From an uncultured Coprococcus sp. (lineage in GTDB: Bacteria > Bacillota_A > Clostridia > Lachnospirales > Lachnospiraceae), in the NCBI GenBank assembly GCA_900767685.1, contig CAAGAB010000264.1:1-7488 (forward strand): a stretch of 7,488 nucleotides of DNA, read 5' to 3'. Position numbers and translations under genes: made by a program. The notes under the pieces were generated by a model. It did not search any database. It had not been told where the DNA came from and saw only the letters and a program-made list of their open reading frames with translations. Shown here one piece after another: positions 1 through 7,343 of this stretch (positions within the stretch are counted from its first letter, which is position 1; every line of letters starts with the position of its first letter).

Positions 1-528
1 ACAGGAGAGGATATCAAGCCGGGAGATACACTTATAGGTATCGCTTCAAGTGGAGTGCACAGCAACGGTTTCTCACTTGTAAGAAAGGTATTCGAGATGA
101 CTAAGGAATCTCTTGATACATATTACGATGAGCTTGGTAAGACGCTCGGTGAGGCACTTATTGAGCCTACAAGAATCTATGTAAAGGCTCTCAAGTCAGT
201 GAAGGATGCAGGCGTTACGATCAAGGGATGCAGCCACATCACAGGTGGCGGATTCTATGAGAATATCCCAAGAATGCTCCCTGACGGAGTGCGTGCTCAG
301 GTTAAGAAGGATTCATATGAGGTGCCGGCTATATTCAAGCTTCTCGCAAAGAAGGGCGATATAGATGAGCATATGATGTACAATACATACAACATGGGAG
401 TTGGTATGTGCCTTGCTATAGATCCTGCAGATGCAGACAAGACTATTGCGGCTATAGAAGCTGCCGGCGACAAGGCATTTGTTCTCGGTACAGTTGTAGC
501 TGGTGAAAAGGGAGTAGATTTATGCTAA
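1..528 (+). CDS. purM: Phosphoribosylformylglycinamidine cyclo-ligase (AIR synthetase), C-terminal half; 5' end outside window
   Basis: PurM closes the imidazole ring: FGAM plus ATP gives AIR, ADP and phosphate, a cytoplasmic step of de novo purine synthesis. The reading frame is open from base 1, so the gene enters from the left; 175 residues are present. By comparison with the roughly 340-residue family, about the first 165 residues (the N-terminal domain) are missing. Visible family motifs, numbered within the fragment, are SSGVHSNGFSLVRK (16-29), the APTRIY-type segment EPTRIYVK (55-62), HITGGGFYENIPRMLP (79-94) and YNTYNMGVGM (127-136). The last matches the conserved 'fNcGvGM' motif of the C-terminal domain. 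The frame ends normally at TAA (526-528). The last codons overlap the purN start, which suggests translational coupling. The identity is secure; the only incompleteness comes from the window edge. Confidence 0.96.
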   Translation, partial: TGEDIKPGDTLIGIASSGVHSNGFSLVRKVFEMTKESLDTYYDELGKTLGEALIEPTRIYVKALKSVKDAGVTIKGCSHITGGGFYENIPRMLPDGVRAQVKKDSYEVPAIFKLLAKKGDIDEHMMYNTYNMGVGMCLAIDPADADKTIAAIEAAGDKAFVLGTVVAGEKGVDLC

Positions 529-1148
529 AGGTTGCAGTTCTGGTGTCAGGTGGCGGAACCAATCTTCAGGCCATCATAGATGCCATAGAGAATAAAGTCA
601 TAACAGATACAGAGATAGTTGCAGTTATAAGCAACAACAGGAATGCATTTGCTCTTGAGAGAGCGAAGAAGGCAGGGATAGCAGCGGAGGTCGTAAGCCC
701 TAAGGATTACGCAGACCGCGCAGAGTTCAACGAGGCACTTCTCGCAAAACTTCAGGAGACTGGCGCGGATCTCATAGTCCTAGCAGGATATCTTGTGGTC
801 ATACCTGAGATAGTGATAGATGCATATCCGAACAAGATAGTAAACATACACCCATCACTCATACCAGCGTTCTGCGGAACAGGCTACTATGGGCTTAAAG
901 TTCATGAGGCAGCCCTCGCAAGAGGGGTAAAGGTTGTAGGTGCAACGGTTCATTTTGTAGATAAAGGTACTGACACAGGTCCTATCATCATGCAGAAGGC
1001 AGTTGCAGTACAGAATGGAGATACACCAAAGGTTTTGCAGCAGCGTGTTATGGAGCAGGCTGAGTGGAAGCTTCTGCCTGCGGTTATAGATAAGATAGCC
1101 CACGGCAAGGTTCATGTGGAAGATGGAATTGCAGTAGTGGAAGATTAG
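522..1148 (+). CDS. purN: Phosphoribosylglycinamide (GAR) formyltransferase, 10-formyl-THF dependent
   Basis: PurN transfers a formyl group from 10-formyltetrahydrofolate to GAR to give FGAR. The 208-residue protein has the usual length. The GAR-phosphate loop SGGGTNLQ is at residues 9-16. The catalytic triad of the family is present: Asn108 and His110 in VNIHPSLIP, and Asp151 in KGTDTGPII (equivalent to E. coli N106, H108, D144). The segment FCGTGYYGLKVHEAAL (117-132) is the form I know from Clostridia. ATG at 522 is supported by a Shine-Dalgarno match AAGGGAG (508-514) lying inside purM, 7 nt upstream. The gene overlaps the purM stop by 7 nt and is followed by purD after 11 nt, so all three are almost certainly one transcript. 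A formate-dependent PurT, which does the same step, is not seen here. Confidence 0.96.
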   Translation: MLKVAVLVSGGGTNLQAIIDAIENKVITDTEIVAVISNNRNAFALERAKKAGIAAEVVSPKDYADRAEFNEALLAKLQETGADLIVLAGYLVVIPEIVIDAYPNKIVNIHPSLIPAFCGTGYYGLKVHEAALARGVKVVGATVHFVDKGTDTGPIIMQKAVAVQNGDTPKVLQQRVMEQAEWKLLPAVIDKIAHGKVHVEDGIAVVED

Positions 1149-1159
1149 GAGGAATATCC

Positions 1160-2431
1160 ATGAAAGTATTGGTAGTAGGAAGCGGCGGAAGAGAGCATGC
1201 TATAGTTACAAGTATTTCAAAGAGTGATAAAGTATCCAAGATATATTGTGCACCTGGCAACGCAGGCATTGCATCACTTGCAGAGTGCGTTGATATAGGT
1301 GTTATGGATTTTGATAAGCTGGTTGCATTTGCAAAGGATAATGCAGTTGATCTGGTTGTTGTTGCACCGGATGATCCGCTTGTCGCAGGTGCGGTAGATG
1401 CATTCGAGGCAGCCGGAATCAGAGCATTCGGACCTCGCGCAAATGCAGCGATCATAGAGGGATCAAAGGCGTTTTCAAAGGATCTCATGAAGAAGTATGG
1501 CATACCTACAGCAGCTTATGAGAACTTTACAGATGCCGATTCGGCGCTCAAGTACCTTGAGACAGCCACATTCCCTATAGTTTTAAAGGCTGACGGGCTT
1601 GCACTCGGCAAGGGCGTTCTCATATGTAATGACCTTGAGGAGGCAAAGGCAGGCGTCAAGGAGATCATGCTTGACAAGCACTTTGGTTCAGCCGGAAATA
1701 CCATGGTCATAGAGGAGTTCATGACAGGACGTGAGGTATCAGTTCTCTGTTTCTGCGATGGAACAACTATTAAGCCTATGACTTCAGCACAGGATCACAA
1801 GAGAGCAAAGGATGGAGATCAGGGACTTAACACTGGCGGAATGGGAACATTCTCCCCAAGTCCTTTCTATACAAAAGAGATAGACGAGTATTGCATGGAG
1901 AACATCTACAAGCCAACCATGGCTGCCATGAAGGCAGAGGGCAGAGAGTTCAAGGGAGTTCTGTTCTGCGGACTCATGATGACACCAAGCGGTGTTAAGG
2001 TTCTTGAGTACAACGCAAGATTTGGCGATCCTGAGGCTCAGGTAGTTCTTCCTCGTATGAAGAATGATATTATCGATGTCATGGAGGCATGTATCGACGG
2101 AACACTTGATAAAGTTGATCTTCAGTTTGAGGACAACGCGGCAGTTTGTGTCGTTCTTGCATCAGACGGCTACCCTGTCTCATACAAGAAGGGTTATCCT
2201 ATACACGGACTTGAGAAATTCGATGGCAAGGACGATTACTTTGTATTTCATGCTGGAACAAAGTTTGATGGTGATGAGATCGTGACAAATGGTGGCCGTG
2301 TCCTTGGCGTTACAGCAAAGGGTAAGGATCTCTTTGAGGCACGTGCAAATGCATATGCAGCAACAGAATGGATCACATTTGACAATAAGTATATGAGACA
2401 TGATATAGGTAAAGCTATCGATGAGCAGTAG
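1160..2431 (+). CDS. purD: Phosphoribosylamine-glycine ligase (GAR synthetase)
   Basis: PurD joins glycine to 5-phosphoribosylamine using ATP, giving GAR, the substrate of PurN encoded just upstream. The 423 residues match the family's usual 420-430. The N-terminal domain starts with GSGGREHA (7-14) and has CAPGNAGI (30-37) and APDDPLVAG (69-77), where the second acidic residue is Asp instead of the more common Glu or Val. The ATP-grasp core shows KADGLALGKG (143-152), DHKRA (212-216), NTGGMG (224-229) and the metal-binding strand EYNARFGDPE (283-292). The C-terminal domain runs from about residue 325 and ends with RHDIG (413-417), a usual PurD ending. The start ATG has a full AGGAGGA Shine-Dalgarno at 1147-1153, overlapping the purN stop. 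It is the last gene of the purine operon; a terminator follows about 60 nt downstream. purH, which lies between purN and purD in Bacillus subtilis, is absent from this position. Confidence 0.97.
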   Translation: MKVLVVGSGGREHAIVTSISKSDKVSKIYCAPGNAGIASLAECVDIGVMDFDKLVAFAKDNAVDLVVVAPDDPLVAGAVDAFEAAGIRAFGPRANAAIIEGSKAFSKDLMKKYGIPTAAYENFTDADSALKYLETATFPIVLKADGLALGKGVLICNDLEEAKAGVKEIMLDKHFGSAGNTMVIEEFMTGREVSVLCFCDGTTIKPMTSAQDHKRAKDGDQGLNTGGMGTFSPSPFYTKEIDEYCMENIYKPTMAAMKAEGREFKGVLFCGLMMTPSGVKVLEYNARFGDPEAQVVLPRMKNDIIDVMEACIDGTLDKVDLQFEDNAAVCVVLASDGYPVSYKKGYPIHGLEKFDGKDDYFVFHAGTKFDGDEIVTNGGRVLGVTAKGKDLFEARANAYAATEWITFDNKYMRHDIGKAIDEQ

Positions 2432-2481
2432 GATAACTTGTATAGTTTGAATCTGCAGGCTTGAAATTATAAACAATAATT

Positions 2482-2512
2482 TATACACACAAAAGAGGTT
2501 TTGAGATATAAT
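2482..2512 (+). promoter_or_regulatory. Possible clpC promoter overlapping the purD terminator
   Basis: A perfect -10 hexamer TATAAT (2507-2512) lies in the loop of the purD terminator. The best -35 candidate is TATACA (2482-2487; 4 of 6 matches) at a long 19-bp spacing. Transcription would start near 2519, leaving a leader of about 75 nt before clpC. No better sigma-A promoter is visible between the terminator and clpC: TAAAAT at 2571-2576 is too close to the ribosome binding site. I give this low confidence because a perfect hexamer in AT-rich DNA can arise by chance. Confidence 0.25.
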
Positions 2513-2529
2513 GTTTCAAAACCTTTTTT
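2491..2529 (+). terminator. Intrinsic terminator of the purM-purN-purD transcript
   Basis: The perfect inverted repeat AGGTTTTGA (2496-2504) / TCAAAACCT (2516-2524) is flanked by four A residues upstream that pair with a run of T downstream (TTTTTT, 2524-2529). An 11-nt loop separates the arms. The stem is GC-poor but is followed directly by the U-tract expected of a Rho-independent terminator, and it sits 60 nt after the purD stop. The A-rich left arm means it could also work weakly in the other direction. Confidence 0.85.
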
Positions 2530-2580
2530 ATCTGTAATAGATGAAAAGTGTAAAGACAGAAAGTGCTATTTAAAATAAGC

Positions 2581-2587
2581 GAGGTGA
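2581..2587 (+). promoter_or_regulatory. Ribosome binding site that fixes the clpC start
   Basis: GAGGTGA is a 7-base match to the anti-Shine-Dalgarno sequence and lies 5 nt before ATG 2593. The in-frame GTG at 2563, which would add ten residues, has no ribosome binding site in front of it, so ATG 2593 is preferred. Confidence 0.85.
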
Positions 2588-2592
2588 ATTAC

Positions 2593-5079
2593 ATGAGATT
2601 ACCATATAGCAGCGAGTCAGAGATAGTGCTCAAAGAGGCAAACAGAGTTGCAAAAAAGCTTGGACAGAATTTTGTTGGCAGTGAGCACCTCTTGGTTGCC
2701 CTAGCTTCGGTTGCAGATACTACAGCATACAGTATACTTAATAATAATGGTCTTGATATAGTTAAGGTGACTGATGCGCTCAAGTTCATACTGGAACCGG
2801 GTGGCACAATAACAAGAGAAAAAGACAAATATACCGAAACCGCGAGAAAGATATTTGACGGTGCCCAGGCGGAGGCTGAAAGATTCGTTTCAAATGAGGT
2901 GGGTACAGAGCATCTTCTTCTGGCAATGATAAGGGAACAGAGCAGTGTAGCTGTAAAACTCATGCAGATAGAAAAGATAAATATGCAGAAGATCTATATC
3001 GACATACTTATGACCTGCGGGTTGGATCTGAATACAGCAAAGAAAGAGTATGCAGCAATAAAAAAGAAAGCAAAAACTGGGAATGCCGTATCAGCTACTC
3101 CTACACTTGACAAGTATTCAAGAGATATGACCATGGAGGCCAGACTTGGCAACATGGATCCTGTGGTAGGCAGAGAAAAAGAGATCCAAAGGGTTATGCA
3201 GATACTCAGTAGACGAATGAAGAATAATCCGTGCCTTGTGGGAGAACCAGGGGTTGGTAAGACTGCGGTGGTAGAGGGGATAGCTTATATGATAGTTCAT
3301 GACAACGTTCCCGATACTGTAAAGGGGAAAAGACTATTATCTCTAGATATATCCGGAATGCTCGCGGGATCCAAATACCGTGGAGAATTCGAAGACAGGA
3401 TCAAGAAGGTCATACAGGAAGTCAGATCGTCTGGCAATGTGATCCTATTTGTGGATGAACTTCATACGCTGGTTGGAGCCGGTGATGCTGAGGGTGCCAT
3501 AGATGCATCTAATATATTAAAACCATCTCTGTCGCGTGGAGAGATACAGATGATCGGTGCAACAACCAGAGCTGAATACAGGAAATATATAGAAAAAGAT
3601 GCTGCGCTTGAGAGAAGGTTCCAACCGGTGAATGTGGAGGAGCCGACAAGGGAAGAGGCTGTAGAGATACTCAAGGGACTGAGACCTTGCTATGAACAGC
3701 ATCATGGCGTGGAAATAAGCGATGAAGCTATCGAGGCATCGGTTGACCTCTCGATAAGATATATCACGGATAGATTCCTTCCGGATAAGGCTATAGATTT
3801 GATGGATGAAGCGTGTTCTCGCAGACGTCTTGGATTTACGACCCAGCAGAGCTTAGTGGATAAAAATGCGGCAGAGTCAGCCACACTTGACAGTGACTTG
3901 GAGACGGCACTTATATCGGGTAATATCGAAGAGGCAGCACACATCAGACAGAGACAGGCAGAACTGTCTAAAAAGACAATAAGAAGCAAAACATCAGGAA
4001 AACATAAGATGATCGTGGGAGAAAACGATATAGCAGATGTTGTGTCTGTGTGGACCAAAATACCTGTAAGCAGGCTTACGGAGAAAGAATCCAGAAGACT
4101 TGAGAGACTTGAATCTGAGCTGCACAAAAGGGTTATAGGTCAGGATGAGGCTGTCACGGCAGTGGCTAAGGCTATAAAGAGAAGCAGGGTTGGCCTTAAG
4201 GATCCGAAGAGACCTATAGGTTCTTTTTTGTTCCTTGGACCTACAGGAGTTGGAAAGACAGAGTTATCCAAGGCTCTTGCAGAGACTGTCTTCGGAACGG
4301 AAGATGCACTCATAAGAGTCGATATGTCAGAATATATGGAGAAGCACAGTGTATCCAAACTCATCGGCTCACCTCCGGGATATGTAGGATTTGAGGAGGG
4401 CGGACAGCTCAGTGAGAAGGTGAGGACCAACCCATATTCAGTGATACTGTTTGATGAGATAGAGAAGGCTCACAGTGATGTATTCAATATACTTCTGCAG
4501 GTGCTTGATGACGGACATATAACTGATTCGCAGGGAAGAAAAGTTGACTTCAAGAACACTATAATTATTATGACATCTAATACAGGAGCACAGGGAATTA
4601 TAGATCCAAAGCAACTGGGATTTGTCACTTCTACGGATGCGGCAAAAGAACATGAAGATATGAAGAAGAATGTCATGGACGAACTCAAGAGAACATTCAA
4701 ACCAGAGTTTCTCAACAGAATAGATGACATTATAGTGTTCCATGCCCTGCAAGAGAAAGATGTGCGTGAGATAGCTACACTAATGCTCAGGGAATTAAAG
4801 AACCGTGTTCAGGTACAGATGGATATAGAACTCAAGTTTACAGATCATCTAAAAAAGTATATATTCGAAAAAGGATATGATAAGAAATACGGAGCCAGAC
4901 CGCTCAAGCGTGCTATCCAGACGTATGTTGAAGATGAGCTTGCGGAGGCGATATTGCGTGGTGACGTCCACAAAGGAGAACTTGTGACTGTATCAGTGAG
5001 AAAAAACAAAGACGCACATGGTGTAGTATCAGAGAAAGTAACATTATCGTCAAAAAATAAAGATGCTGAGTTACAGTGA
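2593..5079 (+). CDS. clpC: ClpC, Hsp100 AAA+ unfoldase of the ClpCP protease
   Basis: ClpC forms hexameric rings that unfold cytoplasmic proteins using ATP and feed them into ClpP; in Bacilli it also acts with adaptors such as MecA and McsB. With the ATG start it has 828 residues, close to the usual 810-850. Order of domains: two Clp-N repeats (about 2-145, with [10 protein letters not shown] at 29-38 and [10 protein letters not shown] at 104-113); AAA1 with Walker A GEPGVGKT (217-224), Walker B LFVDE (285-289) and arginine-finger region LERRF (339-343); a middle domain (about 412-475) containing [13 protein letters not shown], which separates ClpC from ClpA and ClpE; AAA2 with Walker A GPTGVGKT (549-556), Walker B ILFDEIE (618-624) and LNRID (707-711). 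The hydrophobic tripeptide LGF (675-677) sits where the ClpP-docking loop is found. All ATPase residues look intact. Unlike in Bacilli, ctsR-mcsA-mcsB do not precede it, and no CtsR or CIRCE operator is visible. Confidence 0.94.
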   Translation: MRLPYSSESEIVLKEANRVAKKLGQNFVGSEHLLVALASVADTTAYSILNNNGLDIVKVTDALKFILEPGGTITREKDKYTETARKIFDGAQAEAERFVSNEVGTEHLLLAMIREQSSVAVKLMQIEKINMQKIYIDILMTCGLDLNTAKKEYAAIKKKAKTGNAVSATPTLDKYSRDMTMEARLGNMDPVVGREKEIQRVMQILSRRMKNNPCLVGEPGVGKTAVVEGIAYMIVHDNVPDTVKGKRLLSLDISGMLAGSKYRGEFEDRIKKVIQEVRSSGNVILFVDELHTLVGAGDAEGAIDASNILKPSLSRGEIQMIGATTRAEYRKYIEKDAALERRFQPVNVEEPTREEAVEILKGLRPCYEQHHGVEISDEAIEASVDLSIRYITDRFLPDKAIDLMDEACSRRRLGFTTQQSLVDKNAAESATLDSDLETALISGNIEEAAHIRQRQAELSKKTIRSKTSGKHKMIVGENDIADVVSVWTKIPVSRLTEKESRRLERLESELHKRVIGQDEAVTAVAKAIKRSRVGLKDPKRPIGSFLFLGPTGVGKTELSKALAETVFGTEDALIRVDMSEYMEKHSVSKLIGSPPGYVGFEEGGQLSEKVRTNPYSVILFDEIEKAHSDVFNILLQVLDDGHITDSQGRKVDFKNTIIIMTSNTGAQGIIDPKQLGFVTSTDAAKEHEDMKKNVMDELKRTFKPEFLNRIDDIIVFHALQEKDVREIATLMLRELKNRVQVQMDIELKFTDHLKKYIFEKGYDKKYGARPLKRAIQTYVEDELAEAILRGDVHKGELVTVSVRKNKDAHGVVSEKVTLSSKNKDAELQ

Positions 5080-5120
5080 GAAAATTAAAAAAATTTTAAT
5101 ATGAAAAATTGGTGAAAATG

Positions 5121-5159
5121 TATAATTTTGTAGAAATAAATGTAATGTTACGGTATAAT
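5121..5159 (+). promoter_or_regulatory. Candidate promoter region for the 138-residue gene (and radA)
   Basis: The 151-bp gap after clpC is very AT-rich and holds two perfect TATAAT hexamers, at 5121-5126 and 5154-5159. Neither has a good -35: TTAATA (5096-5101, spacing 19) for the first and TTGTAG (5128-5133, spacing 20) for the second. The second hexamer would give a start near 5166 and a leader of about 65 nt. The leader contains an AT-only inverted repeat, TTATATA (5180-5186) / TATATAA (5194-5200). An independent promoter is plausible given the gap length, but readthrough from clpC is not excluded because no proper terminator separates them. Confidence 0.4.
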
Positions 5160-5230
5160 AAAAAGCACTAACGGTCAGTTTATATAGAATTAATATATAA
5201 CATTTTTAAATAACAGGAGGATAAGAATCA

Positions 5231-5647
5231 ATGGCAGTAGTAAGCGAATTGATAAATGTACAGGGGGATTCTTTAGAATTTGGTAATTATGAACTTGCAT
5301 CAAAGACCAAGAAAGATGGCTTTGAGTTTGAAGGAGATATATACAAGATAAAGACGTTCAACGAGATCACAAAGCTCGAGAAGAATGGAATGTTTGTATA
5401 CGAGTCAGTACCAGGAACAGCAGTGCATGGCTTCAAGGCGGATGAGGAAGATGTGTCATTTGTCGTTGAGGGACCAGAGAATGCATCGATCACACTGGAG
5501 CTTGAGCCAGAGACTGAGTACAAAGTACATGTAGATGATGTGTATGTAGGTAAGAACAAGACGAACCTTGGGGGTAAGATGAGCATAAGTGTTGATCTTG
5601 AAGAGGGCAGAGCAGTTAAGGTAGATATAAAGAGAGCATTTGATTAA
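5231..5647 (+). CDS. Small acidic cytoplasmic protein of unknown function (Lachnospiraceae 'endosialidase'-labelled family)
   Basis: I cannot assign a function. The 138 residues have no signal peptide, no membrane segment and no cysteine, are rich in Asp and Glu, and alternate short hydrophobic strands with turns (for example EDVSFVVEG 73-81, ASITLELEP 85-93, EYKVHVDDVYVG 96-107, KMSISVDLEEG 116-126). This suggests a small all-beta domain, perhaps Ig-like at the C-terminal half. From memory, close relatives are common in Lachnospiraceae and are often named 'endosialidase'; nothing in the sequence (no sialidase Asp-box, no phage tailspike chaperone) supports that enzyme activity. The start ATG has a full AGGAGGA at 5215-5221, 9 nt upstream. 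It lies between clpC and radA, with 151 bp before it and 55 bp after it. The strong ribosome binding site suggests high expression. Being a real gene is well supported; its role is open. Confidence 0.85.
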   Translation: MAVVSELINVQGDSLEFGNYELASKTKKDGFEFEGDIYKIKTFNEITKLEKNGMFVYESVPGTAVHGFKADEEDVSFVVEGPENASITLELEPETEYKVHVDDVYVGKNKTNLGGKMSISVDLEEGRAVKVDIKRAFD

Positions 5648-5673
5648 TTGCCTGATAGGTATTGTAGGCAGTT
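5646..5673 (+). other. Hairpin between the 138-residue gene and radA
   Basis: AATTGCCT (5646-5653) can pair with AGGCAGTT (5666-5673) in an 8-bp stem with one G-U pair and a 12-nt loop; the stem begins inside the stop codon of the upstream gene. No T-run follows, so it is not an intrinsic terminator. It may be a processing or mRNA-stability element in a transcript that continues into radA, whose ribosome binding site is 18 nt further on. Confidence 0.45.
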
Positions 5674-5702
5674 GCATCGTGATAACATAATAGGAGATAT
5701 TT

Positions 5703-7064
5703 ATGGCAAAGGAAAAACAAGTGTTTTTTTGCCAGGAATGTGGATTTGAATCGACAAAATGGATGGGACAATGCCCGGGATGTAAGGCATGGAATTCATT
5801 TTGTGAGGAGAAGGTTACTGTAGGCGCCAAGAGCCAGTCTGGAAGAAGGACTGTCGTGGCGCCTACAAGCATTTTAGAGGTTGAGACAACTGATGAAACT
5901 AGATTCACCACAGGAATAGGCGAATTAAACAGAGTATTAGGCGGTGGAGTAGTGAGCGGTTCACTTGTGCTTGTGGGAGGAGATCCCGGCATAGGTAAGT
6001 CTACTATATTGCTTCAGATGTGCAGGAATATGTCAGAGATGGGACAGAAGATACTCTATGTGTCAGGCGAGGAGTCTCTCTCTCAGATAAAGATGCGTGC
6101 GGAACGAATAGGAAAATTTACAAAAGACATGCTCCTTCTATGCGTGAACAATCTTGAAGATGTGGAGGAGTATGTCAAAAAAGATACCCCTAAGGTTATC
6201 GTTATCGATTCCATACAGACGATAGTGACGGATGATATAGAGTCGGCACCGGGAAGTGTGTCCCAGGTAAAGGAGGTTACCACCCGGCTTATGAGAATGG
6301 CGAAACAGACGGGAATTGCTATATTCATAGTTGGACATGTGACTAAAGAGGGGACCGTGGCAGGTCCTAGAACCCTTGAACATATGGTAGACACGGTCCT
6401 CTATTTTGAGGGTGAGCGCAATGCGGGATTCAGGGTGCTCCGTGCAGTGAAGAATAGATTTGGCTCAACAAATGAGATAGGTGTATTTGAGATGAAGGGA
6501 ACAGGACTTGCAGAGGTGAAGAATCCGTCGCAGCTCATGCTGGATGGAAGACCGGACGACACTTCAGGTTCTGTGGTTGTGTGTACCATGGAGGGAACCA
6601 GACCGATACTCCTCGAGATACAGGCGCTTGTCTGTCAGTCAAGTTTTAATCTCCCAAGACGAACAAGTGTTGGACTGGATTATAACAGAGTGAACCTTCT
6701 TCTCGCTGTTTTGGAGAAGAGAGGCGGTGTTGTCATGTCTGGATGTGATGCATATGTCAATATTGCCGGTGGTATGAGGCTTGATGATCCGTCTGCGGAT
6801 CTTGGAATAGTATTTGCTTTGGTATCCAGTTTTAAGAACAGAGCAATTCCATCGGATATGGTTATGTTCGGTGAGATAGGCCTTTCGGGGGAAGTCCGTG
6901 GAGTGTCAGGGGCAGAGCAGAGAGTTCGAGAAGCCTCTAAGATGGGATTTAAAATGTGTATAATACCAAAATCCAATCTGGATAATGTGAAGAAGATGAA
7001 AGACCTGGGAGATATGAAAGTGATCGGTGTGGCAAATATGCAGCAGGCATTGGAGTATATATAG
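5703..7064 (+). CDS. radA: RadA (Sms), DNA repair and recombination branch-migration ATPase
   Basis: RadA is a RecA-like ATPase that helps process recombination intermediates, extending strand exchange and branch migration during repair and, in some species, transformation. All parts are present in 453 residues, the typical length. An N-terminal zinc finger has Cys10-x2-Cys13 and Cys24-x2-Cys27 (CQECG, CPGCK). The RecA-like core has Walker A GDPGIGKST (93-101) and Walker B VIVIDS (165-170). The RadA-specific motif KNRFG is at 250-254. The C-terminal Lon-like domain (about 295-453) includes AYVNIAGGMRLDDPSADLGI (350-369) and GEIGLSGEVR (390-399); in RadA this domain is structural and not proteolytic. 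ATG 5703 follows AGGAGA (5692-5697) at 5 nt. It follows the 138-residue gene by 55 bp with no terminator between, so the two are probably co-transcribed. Linkage to clpC is conserved in many Firmicutes. Confidence 0.96.
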   Translation: MAKEKQVFFCQECGFESTKWMGQCPGCKAWNSFCEEKVTVGAKSQSGRRTVVAPTSILEVETTDETRFTTGIGELNRVLGGGVVSGSLVLVGGDPGIGKSTILLQMCRNMSEMGQKILYVSGEESLSQIKMRAERIGKFTKDMLLLCVNNLEDVEEYVKKDTPKVIVIDSIQTIVTDDIESAPGSVSQVKEVTTRLMRMAKQTGIAIFIVGHVTKEGTVAGPRTLEHMVDTVLYFEGERNAGFRVLRAVKNRFGSTNEIGVFEMKGTGLAEVKNPSQLMLDGRPDDTSGSVVVCTMEGTRPILLEIQALVCQSSFNLPRRTSVGLDYNRVNLLLAVLEKRGGVVMSGCDAYVNIAGGMRLDDPSADLGIVFALVSSFKNRAIPSDMVMFGEIGLSGEVRGVSGAEQRVREASKMGFKMCIIPKSNLDNVKKMKDLGDMKVIGVANMQQALEYI

Positions 7065-7107
7065 ATTTGTGCTGCTATTACCTCGCTATTGAAATAAGGC
7101 TATCGCA

Positions 7108-7133
7108 ATCCCATTGTCTTTAGACGGTGGGGT
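7108..7133 (+). other. 11-bp hairpin with TTTA loop, possible IS200/IS605-type right-end relic
   Basis: CCCATTGTC (7110-7118) pairs with GACGGTGGG (7123-7131) around the 4-nt loop TTTA; A7108-T7133 and T7109-G7132 extend the stem to 11 bp. Three pairs are G-U, so the fold works for RNA of the + strand and would be broken on the other strand. No U-tract follows (the next bases are AAGAAAG), so this is not a normal terminator for radA although it lies 43 nt past its stop. A short GC-rich hairpin with a 'CTTTAG' apex is what I remember at the right ends of tnpB-carrying IS200/IS605 elements, where it also ends the omega RNA. No tnpA or tnpB is present here, so it could be a relic or unrelated. 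Confidence 0.4.
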
Positions 7134-7277
7134 AAGAAAGCCCAAAGTGGAAATTTATTATATGCTTGTGGTATGGGAGCATGGAAAACTAAAAACAGAC
7201 ACAAATACTCTATAGGAAATGTATCAGAAGAAATGCCCAAAAGATATATAGAAAATCAAGGTTGAGAAAGAGAAAAA

Positions 7278-7315
7278 TCAGTTAGTATCAGTTAGTTCAG
7301 TTAGTTTCAGTTAGT
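7278..7315 (+). repeat. Four near-tandem copies of TCAGTTAGT
   Basis: Identical 9-mers TCAGTTAGT occur at 7278-7286, 7288-7296, 7297-7305 and 7307-7315, separated by 1, 0 and 1 bp. The repeat period is 10, 9 and 10 bp, about one helical turn. The array ends 28 bp before the -35 hexamer of the promoter at 7344. Such spacing would let a protein bind the same DNA face several times, but simple slippage expansion is equally possible. No second such array is seen in the window. Confidence 0.85.
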
Positions 7316-7343
7316 ATGCAGAGGTAAATTTAGAAAAAAGTGC

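Noticed and set aside
1084..1503. 139-residue minus-strand open frame opposite purN and purD
   Set aside because: It is an Ala/Ser/Thr-rich shadow of purD codon usage, with no independent support.
2560..2569. CIRCE (HrcA) half-site-like AAGTGCTAT before clpC
   Set aside because: The matching left half TTAGCACTC at 9-bp spacing is absent, so this is a chance partial match.
2563..2592. Upstream in-frame GTG start extending clpC by ten residues
   Set aside because: It has no ribosome binding site, while ATG 2593 has GAGGTGA 5 nt upstream and gives a normal ClpC N-terminus.
3702..4127. 141-residue minus-strand open frame opposite clpC
   Set aside because: It is a Ser/Leu-rich shadow of an intact, conserved clpC region.
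5084..5100. ATTAAAA/TTTTAAT inverted repeat as a clpC terminator
   Set aside because: The stem is entirely A/T with a 3-nt loop and is followed by ATGAAAAATT, with no U-tract.
5662..5691. Separate radA promoter (TTGTAG / CATAAT)
   Set aside because: The -35 matches only three of six bases and overlaps the intercistronic hairpin; co-transcription from upstream explains radA equally well.
5456..5992. 178-residue minus-strand open frame
   Set aside because: It is antisense to radA and the 138-residue gene, has Pro/Thr/Ser-rich low-complexity content from the opposite strand, and resembles no known protein.
7173..7265. 30-residue open frame starting ATGGGAGC
   Set aside because: There is no clear ribosome binding site and no recognisable content; a frame of this length is expected by chance.
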